NCBI RefSeq assembly: GCF_030696805.1
Contig: NZ_JAUYRO010000103.1
Span: 1 to 64,000 of the forward strand
DNA: 64,000 nt
Direction: 5' to 3'
Source: Methyloversatilis sp.
GTDB lineage: Bacteria; Pseudomonadota; Gammaproteobacteria; Burkholderiales; Rhodocyclaceae
Shown here: positions 29,053 to 37,419 of the stretch, one piece after another
How the letters are laid out: every line of letters starts with the position of its first letter
How positions within the stretch are numbered: position 1 is the stretch's first letter
Notes under the pieces: model-generated
Seen by the model: the letters and a program-made list of their open reading frames with translations, nothing else
Told to the model about the DNA's origin: nothing
The model's database searches: none
Made by a program: the position numbers and the translations under genes

Positions 29053-30420
29053 TCAGGATCCGTCGTCCTGGCTCAGCGCCGTCGGAAAGCACAGTTGCGC
29101 TTCCATTCCCCTGCCCCGGCGCGGAGCCAGGTGCAAGGTGCCGCCGTAGCGCCTCGCCACAGCATCGACGATCGAAAGTCCCAGGCCACTTCCGGCATCG
29201 CCGTCGACACTGCCGCCGTTGCGACTCCAGAAGCGCTGCGTCGCCTGCTCGCTTTCCTCAGCCGTCATGCCCGGGCCTTCGTCGAGTACGCAGAAGCACA
29301 CTTGAGCTGCCTGCGGTTCGATGCGCAGCACCACCGAGCCGGGGGTGGGCGAATGGCGCAAGGCGTTGTCGAGCAGATTCCGCAACGCCGACACCAGCAA
29401 CGCTTCGGGTACCGCGAGCATTGCTGCCGATGCAGCCGCTCGCAACTCGACGCGCGGCATGCCGGCTGACGCATCGTCGATCGCTTGTCGAGCGGCATGC
29501 AACGCATCGACCCGTGGCGAGGGCTCGGGCGTCGCGGCACCTTCGAGGCGCGCCAGCAACAACAGTTGTTCGAGTGCGCGGTGCAGCCGCGTCACGCCCT
29601 GCTGCGCATACTCCAGCGCCTCGCCGGCTGCACCGTGCAACCCGGATTCGCCGCACGCCAGACGCAACACCTGCAGATGTGTCTTGATGGCAGTCAGCGG
29701 CGTTCGCAGTTCGTGTGCGGCGTCGTCGGTGAAGCGCCGCTCGCGTTCGAGGGCATCCTGCACGCGCACCAGCAAGTGTGCGATGGTGTCGATCAGCGGC
29801 TGCAATTCGGGTGGTGCGTCGATGGCGGGTAACGGCGCGTCGGCATCTGCACGCCGGTGCAGCAGCGCGGTGCGCACCCGCTCAATGGGCGCGAGGCCAC
29901 GCCCGACACCGATCCACAGCAGCATCAGGCTGCCCGCCATCGCAATGGCAAACGGCACCGCCGCGGAAAGCGCAATCTCGCGCAGCAGGGCTTCGCGCGC
30001 ATCCACTCGGTCGGCGGTGGCAATGCGTACCTCACCGACCTGCAACACGTAAGTGCGCCAGGATCTTCCGCCATAGACCGGGGTGCTGTAGCCCAGGACG
30101 GCAGCCCCCAACCCGGGGCTGGTCGAGGTACGAGCGATCGGCTGGATCGCAACCTCGCCGCGAACCAGGCTCACCTCGCACGCGAGTCCGTCACGCGCGA
30201 TCACATCGAGCGGCAATGCGGCCGGGCCGCTGACCTGCAGGTGCTCCGCCGGAAGGCGCGCGACCAGACCTGCCACCATGCGCGCCGAGGCGGCCAGTCG
30301 CTCGTCCAGAGCGCTTCTCAGCTGCTCGCGCACATCCATGAACATCCACAGCGCGACGACGCTCCATAGCAGCGTCAGCGAAAAACCGATGATGGCGACC
30401 AGACGCAGGCGCAGCGTCAT
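29053..30420 (-). CDS. Sensor histidine kinase of a PmrB/QseC-type system
   Basis: 455 residues with a first membrane helix at 8-30, a periplasmic domain of about 130 residues, a second helix (AVPFAIAMAGSLMLLWIGV), a linker, the HisKA phospho-His in DDAAHELRTPLTAIK, and ATPase motifs LRNLLDNALRHS, DEGPGM and GSGLGLSIVDAV. Its start overlaps the end of the regulator gene (TCAT), so the pair is coupled. Presumed to sense an envelope signal, perhaps redox or metal stress given the dsb operon across the divergent promoter. Confidence 0.88.
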   Translation of the reverse strand: MTLRLRLVAIIGFSLTLLWSVVALWMFMDVREQLRSALDERLAASARMVAGLVARLPAEHLQVSGPAALPLDVIARDGLACEVSLVRGEVAIQPIARTSTSPGLGAAVLGYSTPVYGGRSWRTYVLQVGEVRIATADRVDAREALLREIALSAAVPFAIAMAGSLMLLWIGVGRGLAPIERVRTALLHRRADADAPLPAIDAPPELQPLIDTIAHLLVRVQDALERERRFTDDAAHELRTPLTAIKTHLQVLRLACGESGLHGAAGEALEYAQQGVTRLHRALEQLLLLARLEGAATPEPSPRVDALHAARQAIDDASAGMPRVELRAAASAAMLAVPEALLVSALRNLLDNALRHSPTPGSVVLRIEPQAAQVCFCVLDEGPGMTAEESEQATQRFWSRNGGSVDGDAGSGLGLSIVDAVARRYGGTLHLAPRRGRGMEAQLCFPTALSQDDGS

Positions 30421-31100
30421 CGCTTCTCCTCGAATGCGGCACCGGCAGCGCCAAGGCGGTAGCCGACGCCGCGCACTGTCTCGACGATCGCGGGGCCGAG
30501 CTTGCGACGCAGATGGTGGATGTGCACATTCACGGCATTACTTTCCACATCGGTCTCGAAGCCATACAGGCTGGACTGGAGTTGCTCCAGGCTCAGAATG
30601 CGACCGGGGTTCTGCAGCAGCGCGCGCAACAGCGCCAACTCGCGCCGCGACAGCTCGACCGGCGCACCCTGCAGGCGCACCTCACCGCTGGACGCACTGA
30701 AAGCAAGGCTGCCGTGCTCGATGAGGTCACTGCTGCGACCGCTGGCGCGGCGCACCAGCGCATGCAGCCGGGCCACCAGTTCGTCGAGTTCGAAGGGCTT
30801 GAGCAGGTAATCGTCTGCGCCGGCCCGCAGCCCGGCGACACGATGTTCGAGCGCGTCGCGTGCGGTCAGCACGAGGACCGGGATGGCCTGGCCCTGGGCG
30901 CGCCAGCGCGCCAGCATCGCCATGCCGTCTTCGTCGGGCAGACCCAGATCGAGCACACAGACATCAAAGTGCGACGTACCGAGCGCCGCACGCGCCTTCG
31001 CGGCCGTGTCGACGTGATCCACGATCACGCCGAGCAGGCGCAATCCGGCCACGATGCCGCTCGCGACGAGGCGGTCGTCTTCGATCAGCAGGACGTGCAT
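30417..31100 (-). CDS. OmpR-family response regulator, PmrA/QseB type
   Basis: 227 residues: receiver domain with phospho-Asp in VCVLDLGLPDEDG, Thr in VLVLTARDA and Lys in DDYLLKPFE; winged-helix effector with VNVHIHHLRRKLG and VRGVGYRLG. Start at the ATG at 31100; the frame stays open upstream but lacks family sequence. A PmrA-like direct repeat lies in the divergent region between this gene and dsbD, so both are likely under its control. Confidence 0.9.
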   Translation of the reverse strand: MHVLLIEDDRLVASGIVAGLRLLGVIVDHVDTAAKARAALGTSHFDVCVLDLGLPDEDGMAMLARWRAQGQAIPVLVLTARDALEHRVAGLRAGADDYLLKPFELDELVARLHALVRRASGRSSDLIEHGSLAFSASSGEVRLQGAPVELSRRELALLRALLQNPGRILSLEQLQSSLYGFETDVESNAVNVHIHHLRRKLGPAIVETVRGVGYRLGAAGAAFEEKR

Positions 31101-31324
31101 GGCTGACCCTCGAACGTGGCAGGCGCCACGGCAGCGGCCTTTCGAGCGCGTGCCCGATGCGGCCGCAAGGCGAACCGGTGCGCCGCACGTTGTCGATCGC
31201 GGCAGGCGAGCGGCAGCACCCGTGCGGAGCGTGCAATCCAAGAACCCATTGGTTTCATGCCCTCATTGTGCTGGCTGGGCGCGCGAAACACGAGCAGCGA
31301 GGCGCCAGGAAGTCCTGCTCCGAC

Positions 31325-31340
31325 GTTAACGCCACCTTAA
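31325..31340 (+). promoter_or_regulatory. PmrA/QseB-type direct repeat upstream of dsbD
   Basis: GTTAA, six bases (CGCCAC), then CTTAA: the (C/G)TTAA-N6-CTTAA arrangement bound by PmrA/QseB-type regulators. It lies 57 bases before the dsbD start and about 225 bases from the regulator's own start. Inferred from pattern and context. Confidence 0.55.
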
Positions 31341-31397
31341 TCGCCGCGCTCAAGGATCGCCCTCCAGTGACGCCTCGTCACACTTCGATACCTGCCC

Positions 31398-33257
31398 ATG
31401 CCCGTACTTTCCGATCGCCTTCGAAGCAGCTTGCGCGCTGCCCTCACCGCACTGGTACTGCTGTGCGGCATCGCCGCGCCGTCGCACGCCGCCGAAGAGT
31501 TCCTGCAGCCCGAGCAGGCCTTTCGCCTGGCGGTCGCGCCAGCCGGCGCCGGCGAGGTGCAACTGACCTGGTCCATTGCGCCGGGCTATTACTTGTACCG
31601 GGACCGCATGGCGGTGACCGCATCTCCATCCGGTAGCCAACTGGAACGCAAGCTCCCGCCCGGCATCCGCAAGGACGACCCCAACTTCGGAGTGATGGAG
31701 GTCTATCACGACGCGGTCACGATGCGGGTGTCGCACGGTGGCGCCGCAGCACTCGATGTGACCTGGCAGGGCTGTGCTGACGCCGGGCTGTGCTATCCGC
31801 CGCAGACGCAGACGGTTCAGGTCACCGGCGTCGCGCCGGACACCGCCCGCACCGCTCTTTCCGACACCACGGTTCAGCCGCTGCAACCGGAATCTGCCGG
31901 CCTGTGGAACAGTCTTGCCGGCAGCGATTCCGAAGTGCTGCAGTGGCTCGATCAGCGCTCGCTCGGCTGGACCGTGCCGCTGTTCTTCCTGCTCGGCATC
32001 GCACTCGCGTTCACGCCTTGCGTACTGCCGATGCTGCCCATCGTGTCCGGCATCGTCGTCGGCAGCCGGGCGCCGCCGCGGCGCGCGTTCGCGCTGTCGA
32101 TGGCGTTCGTGCTGCCGATGGCGCTGACCTACTCGACGCTGGGCGTGGCAGCAGCGCTCGCGGGCGCAAATCTGCAGGCGATGCTGCAGACCTCCTGGAC
32201 GATGTCCGCGCTGGGCAGCGTCTACGTCGTGCTCGCGCTCGGCATGTTCGGTGTGTTCACCCTGCAATTGCCGGCCGGGCTACGCGACAGGCTAGACGGC
32301 ACAAGCCGGAGCCTGCGCGGCGGATCGCTGCCGGGTGCAGCGGCCATGGGCGTGTTGTCGGCACTGCTGGTCGGCCCTTGCATGACGGCGCCGCTGGCCG
32401 GTGCGCTGCTCTACATCGCCCAGAGCGGAAACGTCGCCCAGGGCGCGCTGCTGCTCGCGGCACTGGGCATGGGCATGGGCCTACCGCTGGTGATCGCCGG
32501 CACGCTGGGCTCGCGCTTCCTGCCCAAGCCGGGTCCGTGGATGGATCGTGTGAAGGGCGCGCTCGGCTTCGTGCTGCTCGGCACTGCGGTATGGATGTTC
32601 GAACGCGTCGTGCCTGCGCCGGTCGCATTGCTGATGTGGGGTGCGTGGCTTCTTTCGGTGGCGGTGACACTGCTTCACGCGGCTTCGCGCCGCGCAGCAC
32701 CCTTCTCCGCCCAGGGGTCGCCGCTGCGGCTCGCCGCCCGCACGCTGGCGCTCGTGATCGGGCTCTGGGGCAGCGCGATGGTGCTCGGCGCGGCAGGCGG
32801 CGCGATGGATCCCCTTCGTCCGCTCACCTTCGCCACAGCCTTGGCCACGGGCAGAACACAGCTTGATGCGAGCCCGCAATTCGTGTCGGTTGCCAGCGAA
32901 CCGGAACTGCAGGCGAGGCTGGCGGCCGCGAGGGCCGTGGGGCAACCCGCCATCGTCGACTTCTACGCCGACTGGTGCGTCTCGTGCAAGGCAATTGAAA
33001 AGGAAGTTTTCGGCGATAGCCGCGTGCAGCGCGCGCTGGCTGGCGTGCTGATGCTGCGTGTCGACGTGACTGCCAACGACGCGCGCCATCGGGCACTGAT
33101 GCACGCCCACCAGGTGATCGGTCCACCGACCGTGATGCTGTTCGATGCTGCCGGACGCGAGCGGCGCGATGCACGCCTGGTCGGTGAGTTCACACGAGAC
33201 CAGTTTCTGCAGCGGCAGCCTGAGCCAGCGGCGCTCGCCATGGAGAATCCGTCATGA
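31398..33257 (+). CDS. dsbD: Thiol:disulfide interchange protein DsbD
   Basis: Moves electrons from cytosolic thioredoxin to periplasmic oxidoreductases. After a signal peptide (LTALVLLCGIAAPSHA), the alpha domain shows its Cys pair in GCADAGLCYPP. The central region has about eight membrane helices, with the redox Cys in FTPCVLP and GPCMTAPL, and the C-terminal thioredoxin domain has DWCVSCKA. At 619 residues it is of normal length. It leads a tight three-gene operon (dsbD-tlpA-dsbG). Confidence 0.95.
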   Translation: MPVLSDRLRSSLRAALTALVLLCGIAAPSHAAEEFLQPEQAFRLAVAPAGAGEVQLTWSIAPGYYLYRDRMAVTASPSGSQLERKLPPGIRKDDPNFGVMEVYHDAVTMRVSHGGAAALDVTWQGCADAGLCYPPQTQTVQVTGVAPDTARTALSDTTVQPLQPESAGLWNSLAGSDSEVLQWLDQRSLGWTVPLFFLLGIALAFTPCVLPMLPIVSGIVVGSRAPPRRAFALSMAFVLPMALTYSTLGVAAALAGANLQAMLQTSWTMSALGSVYVVLALGMFGVFTLQLPAGLRDRLDGTSRSLRGGSLPGAAAMGVLSALLVGPCMTAPLAGALLYIAQSGNVAQGALLLAALGMGMGLPLVIAGTLGSRFLPKPGPWMDRVKGALGFVLLGTAVWMFERVVPAPVALLMWGAWLLSVAVTLLHAASRRAAPFSAQGSPLRLAARTLALVIGLWGSAMVLGAAGGAMDPLRPLTFATALATGRTQLDASPQFVSVASEPELQARLAAARAVGQPAIVDFYADWCVSCKAIEKEVFGDSRVQRALAGVLMLRVDVTANDARHRALMHAHQVIGPPTVMLFDAAGRERRDARLVGEFTRDQFLQRQPEPAALAMENPS

Positions 33258-34096
33258 ATCAGGCCTTGCAGATCGGCCCTTTGTCGCTGCCATTTTCGGT
33301 GCTGCTGACCCTGGTCGCCATTGCTTTTGGCGGGTTCGTCGGCCGGCGGGTGGCGCGGACCGCGGGCACCGAAGCCGAGCCAACACTGACGCGCATGCTG
33401 CTCGTCGGCCTGCTCGCGTCGCGCCTCGCCTTCGTCTGGCAGTGGCGCGAGCAGTATTTCAGCGCACCGCTGAGCATTCTGGACATTCGCGACGGCGGCT
33501 GGGAACCGGCCGCCGGCGTTGTGGTGGCCTTGCTGTTCGGCCTGCAACGCGCACATCGCGACGCCCGACTGCGCACGCCCGTGCTCGCCGCGGGATCCGC
33601 GACCGGCGCGGTGCTGCTGCTCGGCGGCGTCGCAAGCCTGCTGATGGCCTGGTCGTCGATGCCTCTGCCGCCCCTGACACTGAATTCGCTGGAGGGCCGC
33701 CCCGTATCGCTGGCTGGCTTTTCCGGCAAGCCGACGGTGGTCAACCTCTGGGCAACCTGGTGCCCGCCCTGTCAGCGCGAAATGCCGGTGATGCAGGAAG
33801 CACAGGCTGCCAATCCGGACGTGAACATCGTCTTCGTGAACCAGGGGGAAGCGTCACACACCATTACCGCGTTCCTCGAGCACCAGAGTCTGGCGCTGCG
33901 CAACGTGCTGGTCGATCCGCAGCGTCGCACCGGCGCGGCGCTGGGTCACCGGGCGTTGCCGACCACGCTGTTCTTCAACGCACAAGGAGTGCTTGCAGAC
34001 ACCCGCATCGGCGAGTTGTCCCAAGCCACGCTTGCGCAACGCCTGGCGAGCCTGCGCGCCGCCTCACCCCCCAACCAACCAGCCACGACACCATGA
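33254..34096 (+). CDS. TlpA-like thioredoxin with an N-terminal multi-helix membrane domain
   Basis: 280 residues. About 130 N-terminal residues form roughly four hydrophobic helices, an arrangement reminiscent of the Lgt-like membrane domain fused to TlpA in some betaproteobacteria. A periplasmic thioredoxin domain follows with the active site WATWCPPCQRE. It overlaps dsbD by 4 bases and dsbG by 4 bases, so all three are translationally coupled. Likely takes electrons from DsbD and reduces periplasmic targets. Confidence 0.87.
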   Translation: MNQALQIGPLSLPFSVLLTLVAIAFGGFVGRRVARTAGTEAEPTLTRMLLVGLLASRLAFVWQWREQYFSAPLSILDIRDGGWEPAAGVVVALLFGLQRAHRDARLRTPVLAAGSATGAVLLLGGVASLLMAWSSMPLPPLTLNSLEGRPVSLAGFSGKPTVVNLWATWCPPCQREMPVMQEAQAANPDVNIVFVNQGEASHTITAFLEHQSLALRNVLVDPQRRTGAALGHRALPTTLFFNAQGVLADTRIGELSQATLAQRLASLRAASPPNQPATTP

Positions 34097-34953
34097 ACCC
34101 TGCCAACAGCGCTTCCTGCCCACGCCTCCGTTCGTCAGCCATCGTGCGCTCGACTACGGGCGCACTGATCATCGCCTTCGCATCGGCGGCCGCATCGTTC
34201 GCTATTGCGGCGCCAGCGCTTCCCGCTGCGCTGCAGGCCCTCGAGAAGAAGGGCCTGACCATCGTCGGCACCTTCCCGAGCCCGGGCGGACTGACTGCCT
34301 ACGCCGCCCACGCGGGCACCGAGCCGGTCGCCTTGTATGTGACGCCCGACGGCAAGCACGTGATCGCCGGAACACTGTTCGATGCCACCGGCACGAACCT
34401 GACCACGGCGCGGCTGGAGAAGGTGCTCGCCAAACCGATGACCGACGCGGTCTGGGAACAACTGGAGAAGAGTCACTGGATCGCCGATGGCCGTGCAGAC
34501 GCGCCGCGCACCGTCTACGTCTTCACCGACCCCAACTGCCCCTATTGCAACAAGCTGTGGGCCGACGCCCGGCCGTGGGTCGATGCCGGCAAGGTGCAGC
34601 TGCGGCACATCATGGTCGGCATCCTGACCCCGACCAGCGCCGCCAAGGCGGCCGCGTTGCTCGGCGACAGGAATCCGGTCGCCGCGCTTGATGCGTACGA
34701 ACGTGGGCACGTCGCATCAACCGCCAAGACGTTGGCCAGTGGGCGGCCGAAGCCGCTCGGCGATGAAAGCCTCAAACCGCTGGCAGTGGTGCCGGCCGCG
34801 CTTGCCGTCAAACTTGATGCAAACGCTGCGCTGATGGCGGCCTATGGCCTGGGAGCGACCCCGGCGGTGGTCTGGAAGGACGCGAAGGGGAGCGTGCAGA
34901 TGCGTCAGGGCGCACCGGAATCCGACCTCGCCACAATCTTCGGGCCACGCTGA
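34093..34953 (+). CDS. dsbG: Thiol:disulfide interchange protein DsbG
   Basis: 286 residues with a signal peptide (TTGALIIAFASAAASFAIAAPA), an N-terminal dimerisation domain and a thioredoxin domain with CPYC in TDPNCPYCNKLWADARP, then a cis-Pro segment (GATPAVVW). DsbG protects single cysteines from over-oxidation and isomerises disulfides, kept reduced by DsbD. The start ATG overlaps the TlpA stop; the frame from 33145 that runs into it is a shadow. Confidence 0.92.
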   Translation: MNPANSASCPRLRSSAIVRSTTGALIIAFASAAASFAIAAPALPAALQALEKKGLTIVGTFPSPGGLTAYAAHAGTEPVALYVTPDGKHVIAGTLFDATGTNLTTARLEKVLAKPMTDAVWEQLEKSHWIADGRADAPRTVYVFTDPNCPYCNKLWADARPWVDAGKVQLRHIMVGILTPTSAAKAAALLGDRNPVAALDAYERGHVASTAKTLASGRPKPLGDESLKPLAVVPAALAVKLDANAALMAAYGLGATPAVVWKDAKGSVQMRQGAPESDLATIFGPR

Positions 34954-34969
34954 TCGCGCAAGGCCTGAC

Positions 34970-35075
34970 CGCACAAGACCGTAAGGGCTTTGGCACAAGC
35001 ACCCCGGCTTCCGCTGCCTTCACTGGCCGGCGGGCCTGTGCCGTCGGCGGGTCGCACAAGATGCCCGGCAGCGAC
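34970..35075 (-). pseudogene. Decayed copy of the MAKPWLKKNP-family small gene
   Basis: Minus-strand translation includes TAQARRPVKAAEAGVLVPK, which lines up with TAQARRQVNAAAARLLAPP of the gene at 27427-27606, and the two regions share the 15-mer GGGCCTGTGCCGTCG. The N-terminal half (MAKPWLKKNP) is gone. It sits downstream of a Crp/Fnr gene in the same order as the intact copy. Confidence 0.6.
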
Positions 35076-35139
35076 CGCATGACTCTGATGCACACGATGT
35101 GCTACTGCCGTCTGCCAGCGAACAAGAACCGCGAAACGA

Positions 35140-35859
35140 TCAGGCTGCTTTGACGGCCGGCAGCAGACGATCGTATTCGCGCTTCACCACGCGATAACAA
35201 TCGCATGCGCGAGCCTCAAGACCGGCACGGTCCAGTACCCAGATATGCCCGCGCGCGTAGCGAATGATGCCGGCAGCCTGCAGTCTGAGCGCCGCTTCGG
35301 TCACCCCCTCGCGGCGCACGCCCAGCATGTTGGCAATCAATTCCTGGGTCATCAATAGCTCGTTGCCGTGCTGGCGGTCCAGACTTTGCAGAAGCCAGCG
35401 GCAGAACAACTGATCGACCGAGTGGTGGCGATTGCACACTGCCGTGTGGCTGATCTGCGTAAGGAGAGCTTGCGTATAGCAAAGCATCAGGTATTTGACA
35501 CGATCGGAGCGTTCAAACGCCGCTTTGACGGCATGTGCGCGAAGCCGGTAGCCCATGCCCGCGCTGCACACCTCGGCGCGGATGGGCATGGACGTACCGC
35601 CCATGAATATGCAGATACCCACCGCACCTTCAGGCCCCACCATCGCGATTTCCGACGACGCGCCGCCTTCCGTTGTGTAGACCAGCGACACGATGGCGCT
35701 GGTCGGAAAATAGGCGAACTCCGGTGGCACGCCGGACTCATGAATGACTTTGCCCAACGGCAGGTCAACCAGTTCGAGCTGCGGCTGTAGAAGCCGCAAC
35801 TCCTCGTAGGGCAGGGATGCCAGCAGTTGATTCCGGTGCGCGTAGTTAAGTGCAAACAA
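35140..35859 (-). CDS. Crp/Fnr-family transcription regulator, copy 2
   Basis: 239 residues, clearly paralogous to the protein at 27901-28620 through its whole length, including VDLPLGKVIHESG, QTAVCNRHHSVDQLF and the winged helix MTQELIANMLGVRREGVTEAAL. Begins with TTG (no closer ATG); the N-terminus aligns with copy 1. No Fnr-type cysteines. Ligand and targets unknown. Homology continues past the stop codon. Confidence 0.87.
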   Translation of the reverse strand: MFALNYAHRNQLLASLPYEELRLLQPQLELVDLPLGKVIHESGVPPEFAYFPTSAIVSLVYTTEGGASSEIAMVGPEGAVGICIFMGGTSMPIRAEVCSAGMGYRLRAHAVKAAFERSDRVKYLMLCYTQALLTQISHTAVCNRHHSVDQLFCRWLLQSLDRQHGNELLMTQELIANMLGVRREGVTEAALRLQAAGIIRYARGHIWVLDRAGLEARACDCYRVVKREYDRLLPAVKAA

Positions 35860-36279
35860 TTCCTGATCCCCCAGAGTGGCATCTTGCAGGACTCGATTAA
35901 TCGTCGGATTTCGCTTTTAAAATATCCCTATAAGCTGAACTTATGACTGTGCGGTACCGAACACAGGTAGGCGCCGATAGCGGCTCTAGGCCAGTCAGGT
36001 CAACAGTTGTCTGGGTGTCCGTACATCTGCCGACCAAAGCAACTGCAATTCGCCCATTTGCCAACCGGAATGGAGGTGCTCCAGGGTTCGCAATCCCGGA
36101 TCGGAGCCGGTTTCACAACAAGGCAGTGGGTTTCAACGGCACTACGAACGCGGATCGGCGGAAGAAGCCCTCGGTGGCAACCGGCGCGGCAGCGTGGTTG
36201 CAGTGTGACCCGCGCGTTCTTCGACCCGAATTCGATCCAGCGCCTTTTGGACGACAGCCGAAGCGGTGAAACGGACGCT
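35860..36279. other. Gap between Crp/Fnr copy 2 and the YeeE/YedE genes
   Basis: An AT-rich stretch at about 35908-35945 (contains TTTTAAAATATCCCTATAA) is the likely promoter area of the Crp/Fnr gene. The rest shows no supported gene or RNA. Confidence 0.4.
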
Positions 36280-36900
36280 TCAGGGCGCCAACCGGGCCAG
36301 GGCGAAAAGTGCCAGGACGAGTGCCGGCACGAATGCAGCAAGGAATATCGAAAGCCGTATCCCCAGCAACTCGGGTAGCGTGATTTCCCCGCGGCTGCCG
36401 ATTTTCTGGATCGTCGAAGCGACGTAGCCCGACGTTTCGGCATAAAGATAGCTACCGGCCATCAGGCCGATGATGCCGGCGATCGCGTCGCAGTTGCCCT
36501 GGCCCAACGCGGCGACGCCGGTGCCCGGACAGTAACCGAGCAGACCGAGACCGACACCGAACAGCAGGCCGCCCACAATGTTTGCGGCGTAGTGCGTGGG
36601 CTTCACGTGCAATTCGACCAGACCCAGCGCGCGCAGCGAAAAGATACCCAGCATGCCGACGATGATCGCCGTCAGCATCACCTTGATGACGGTGAAATCG
36701 GTCAGGAAGAACTGCCCCATCAGCACCTCGTATCTGGCCACGCCGCCCTTCTGCAGCAGAAAGCCGAAAGCGATGCCGAATACCAGCGCGAGCACGAGCT
36801 GGCGCGCCGAATCCGGCTTGCCGGGCGCCTCCATGTCTTGCTGTTCCCCGGCGCGCAGCGGGATGATGAGCACTGGCGGGACGTTCTCGGGAGTCGTCAT
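36280..36900 (-). CDS. YeeE/YedE-family transporter half, second gene
   Basis: 206 residues with five or so membrane helices. The motif LGLLGYCPGTGVAALGQGN carries the conserved Cys of the YeeE/YedE (TsuA-like) family, which carries sulfur compounds such as thiosulfate through relayed cysteine contacts. Start at the ATG at 36900 (MTTPENVP). It follows the first half-gene by 7 bases, and the two would form one transporter. Upstream lies the persulfide dioxygenase-rhodanese gene. Confidence 0.87.
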   Translation of the reverse strand: MTTPENVPPVLIIPLRAGEQQDMEAPGKPDSARQLVLALVFGIAFGFLLQKGGVARYEVLMGQFFLTDFTVIKVMLTAIIVGMLGIFSLRALGLVELHVKPTHYAANIVGGLLFGVGLGLLGYCPGTGVAALGQGNCDAIAGIIGLMAGSYLYAETSGYVASTIQKIGSRGEITLPELLGIRLSIFLAAFVPALVLALFALARLAP

Positions 36901-36907
36901 TCGACGC

Positions 36908-37417
36908 TCAGAAGCGATACAGCAGATAGGCCGTCGCGACGGCGCCGACGAAGAAGCACGGCAGCGCAATCCACGAACCCACCGACAGCTGAAGTGCGCC
37001 GCTGATGCCATGCCCGCTGGTGCAGCCACCCGCGAGCCGCGCCCCGTACCCGAGGATCATGCCGCCCACCAGCGCCACCCCGAGCCGGGGCGCGACGTCG
37101 GGACCGAAATGCTGCTCCCACAAGGCGGGCACCCATACACCGGTGATCTCGCCGCCGGTGACTGCAGCGAGCCAGGCGCCCAGTGGCATCCCGACCACCA
37201 GCATCACACCCCATTCGATCTTCGGCGGGGTGTCCTGATAGGACTTCAGGTTCCCGGTATGGCGCCTGGAAAACAGATTACCGACCATGCCCGCCAGCCG
37301 GGCGTACGCGGTCGACACACTCAGCGGCTTGTTGGAAAAGTAGAAGGTCGCCATCGACAGCAGGCCGATCAACGTGCCGACGAGGTAGGGCGACCATGCA
37401 CCCGATGCGGATTGCAT
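36908..37417 (-). CDS. YeeE/YedE-family transporter half, first gene
   Basis: 169 residues with about four membrane helices and the signature GGMILGYGARLAGGCTSGHGISG, whose Cys is the family's sulfur-relay residue. Paired with the following gene. Two bases separate it from the stop of the MBL-rhodanese gene, so the three form an operon. Confidence 0.88.
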   Translation of the reverse strand: MQSASGAWSPYLVGTLIGLLSMATFYFSNKPLSVSTAYARLAGMVGNLFSRRHTGNLKSYQDTPPKIEWGVMLVVGMPLGAWLAAVTGGEITGVWVPALWEQHFGPDVAPRLGVALVGGMILGYGARLAGGCTSGHGISGALQLSVGSWIALPCFFVGAVATAYLLYRF

Positions 37418-37419
37418 GA

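Noticed and set aside
33145-34092. Upstream extension of the dsbG frame (602 residues in total)
   Set aside because: The extension overlaps dsbD and the TlpA gene in another frame and is Arg/Ala-rich noise; the signal peptide at 34093 marks the true start.
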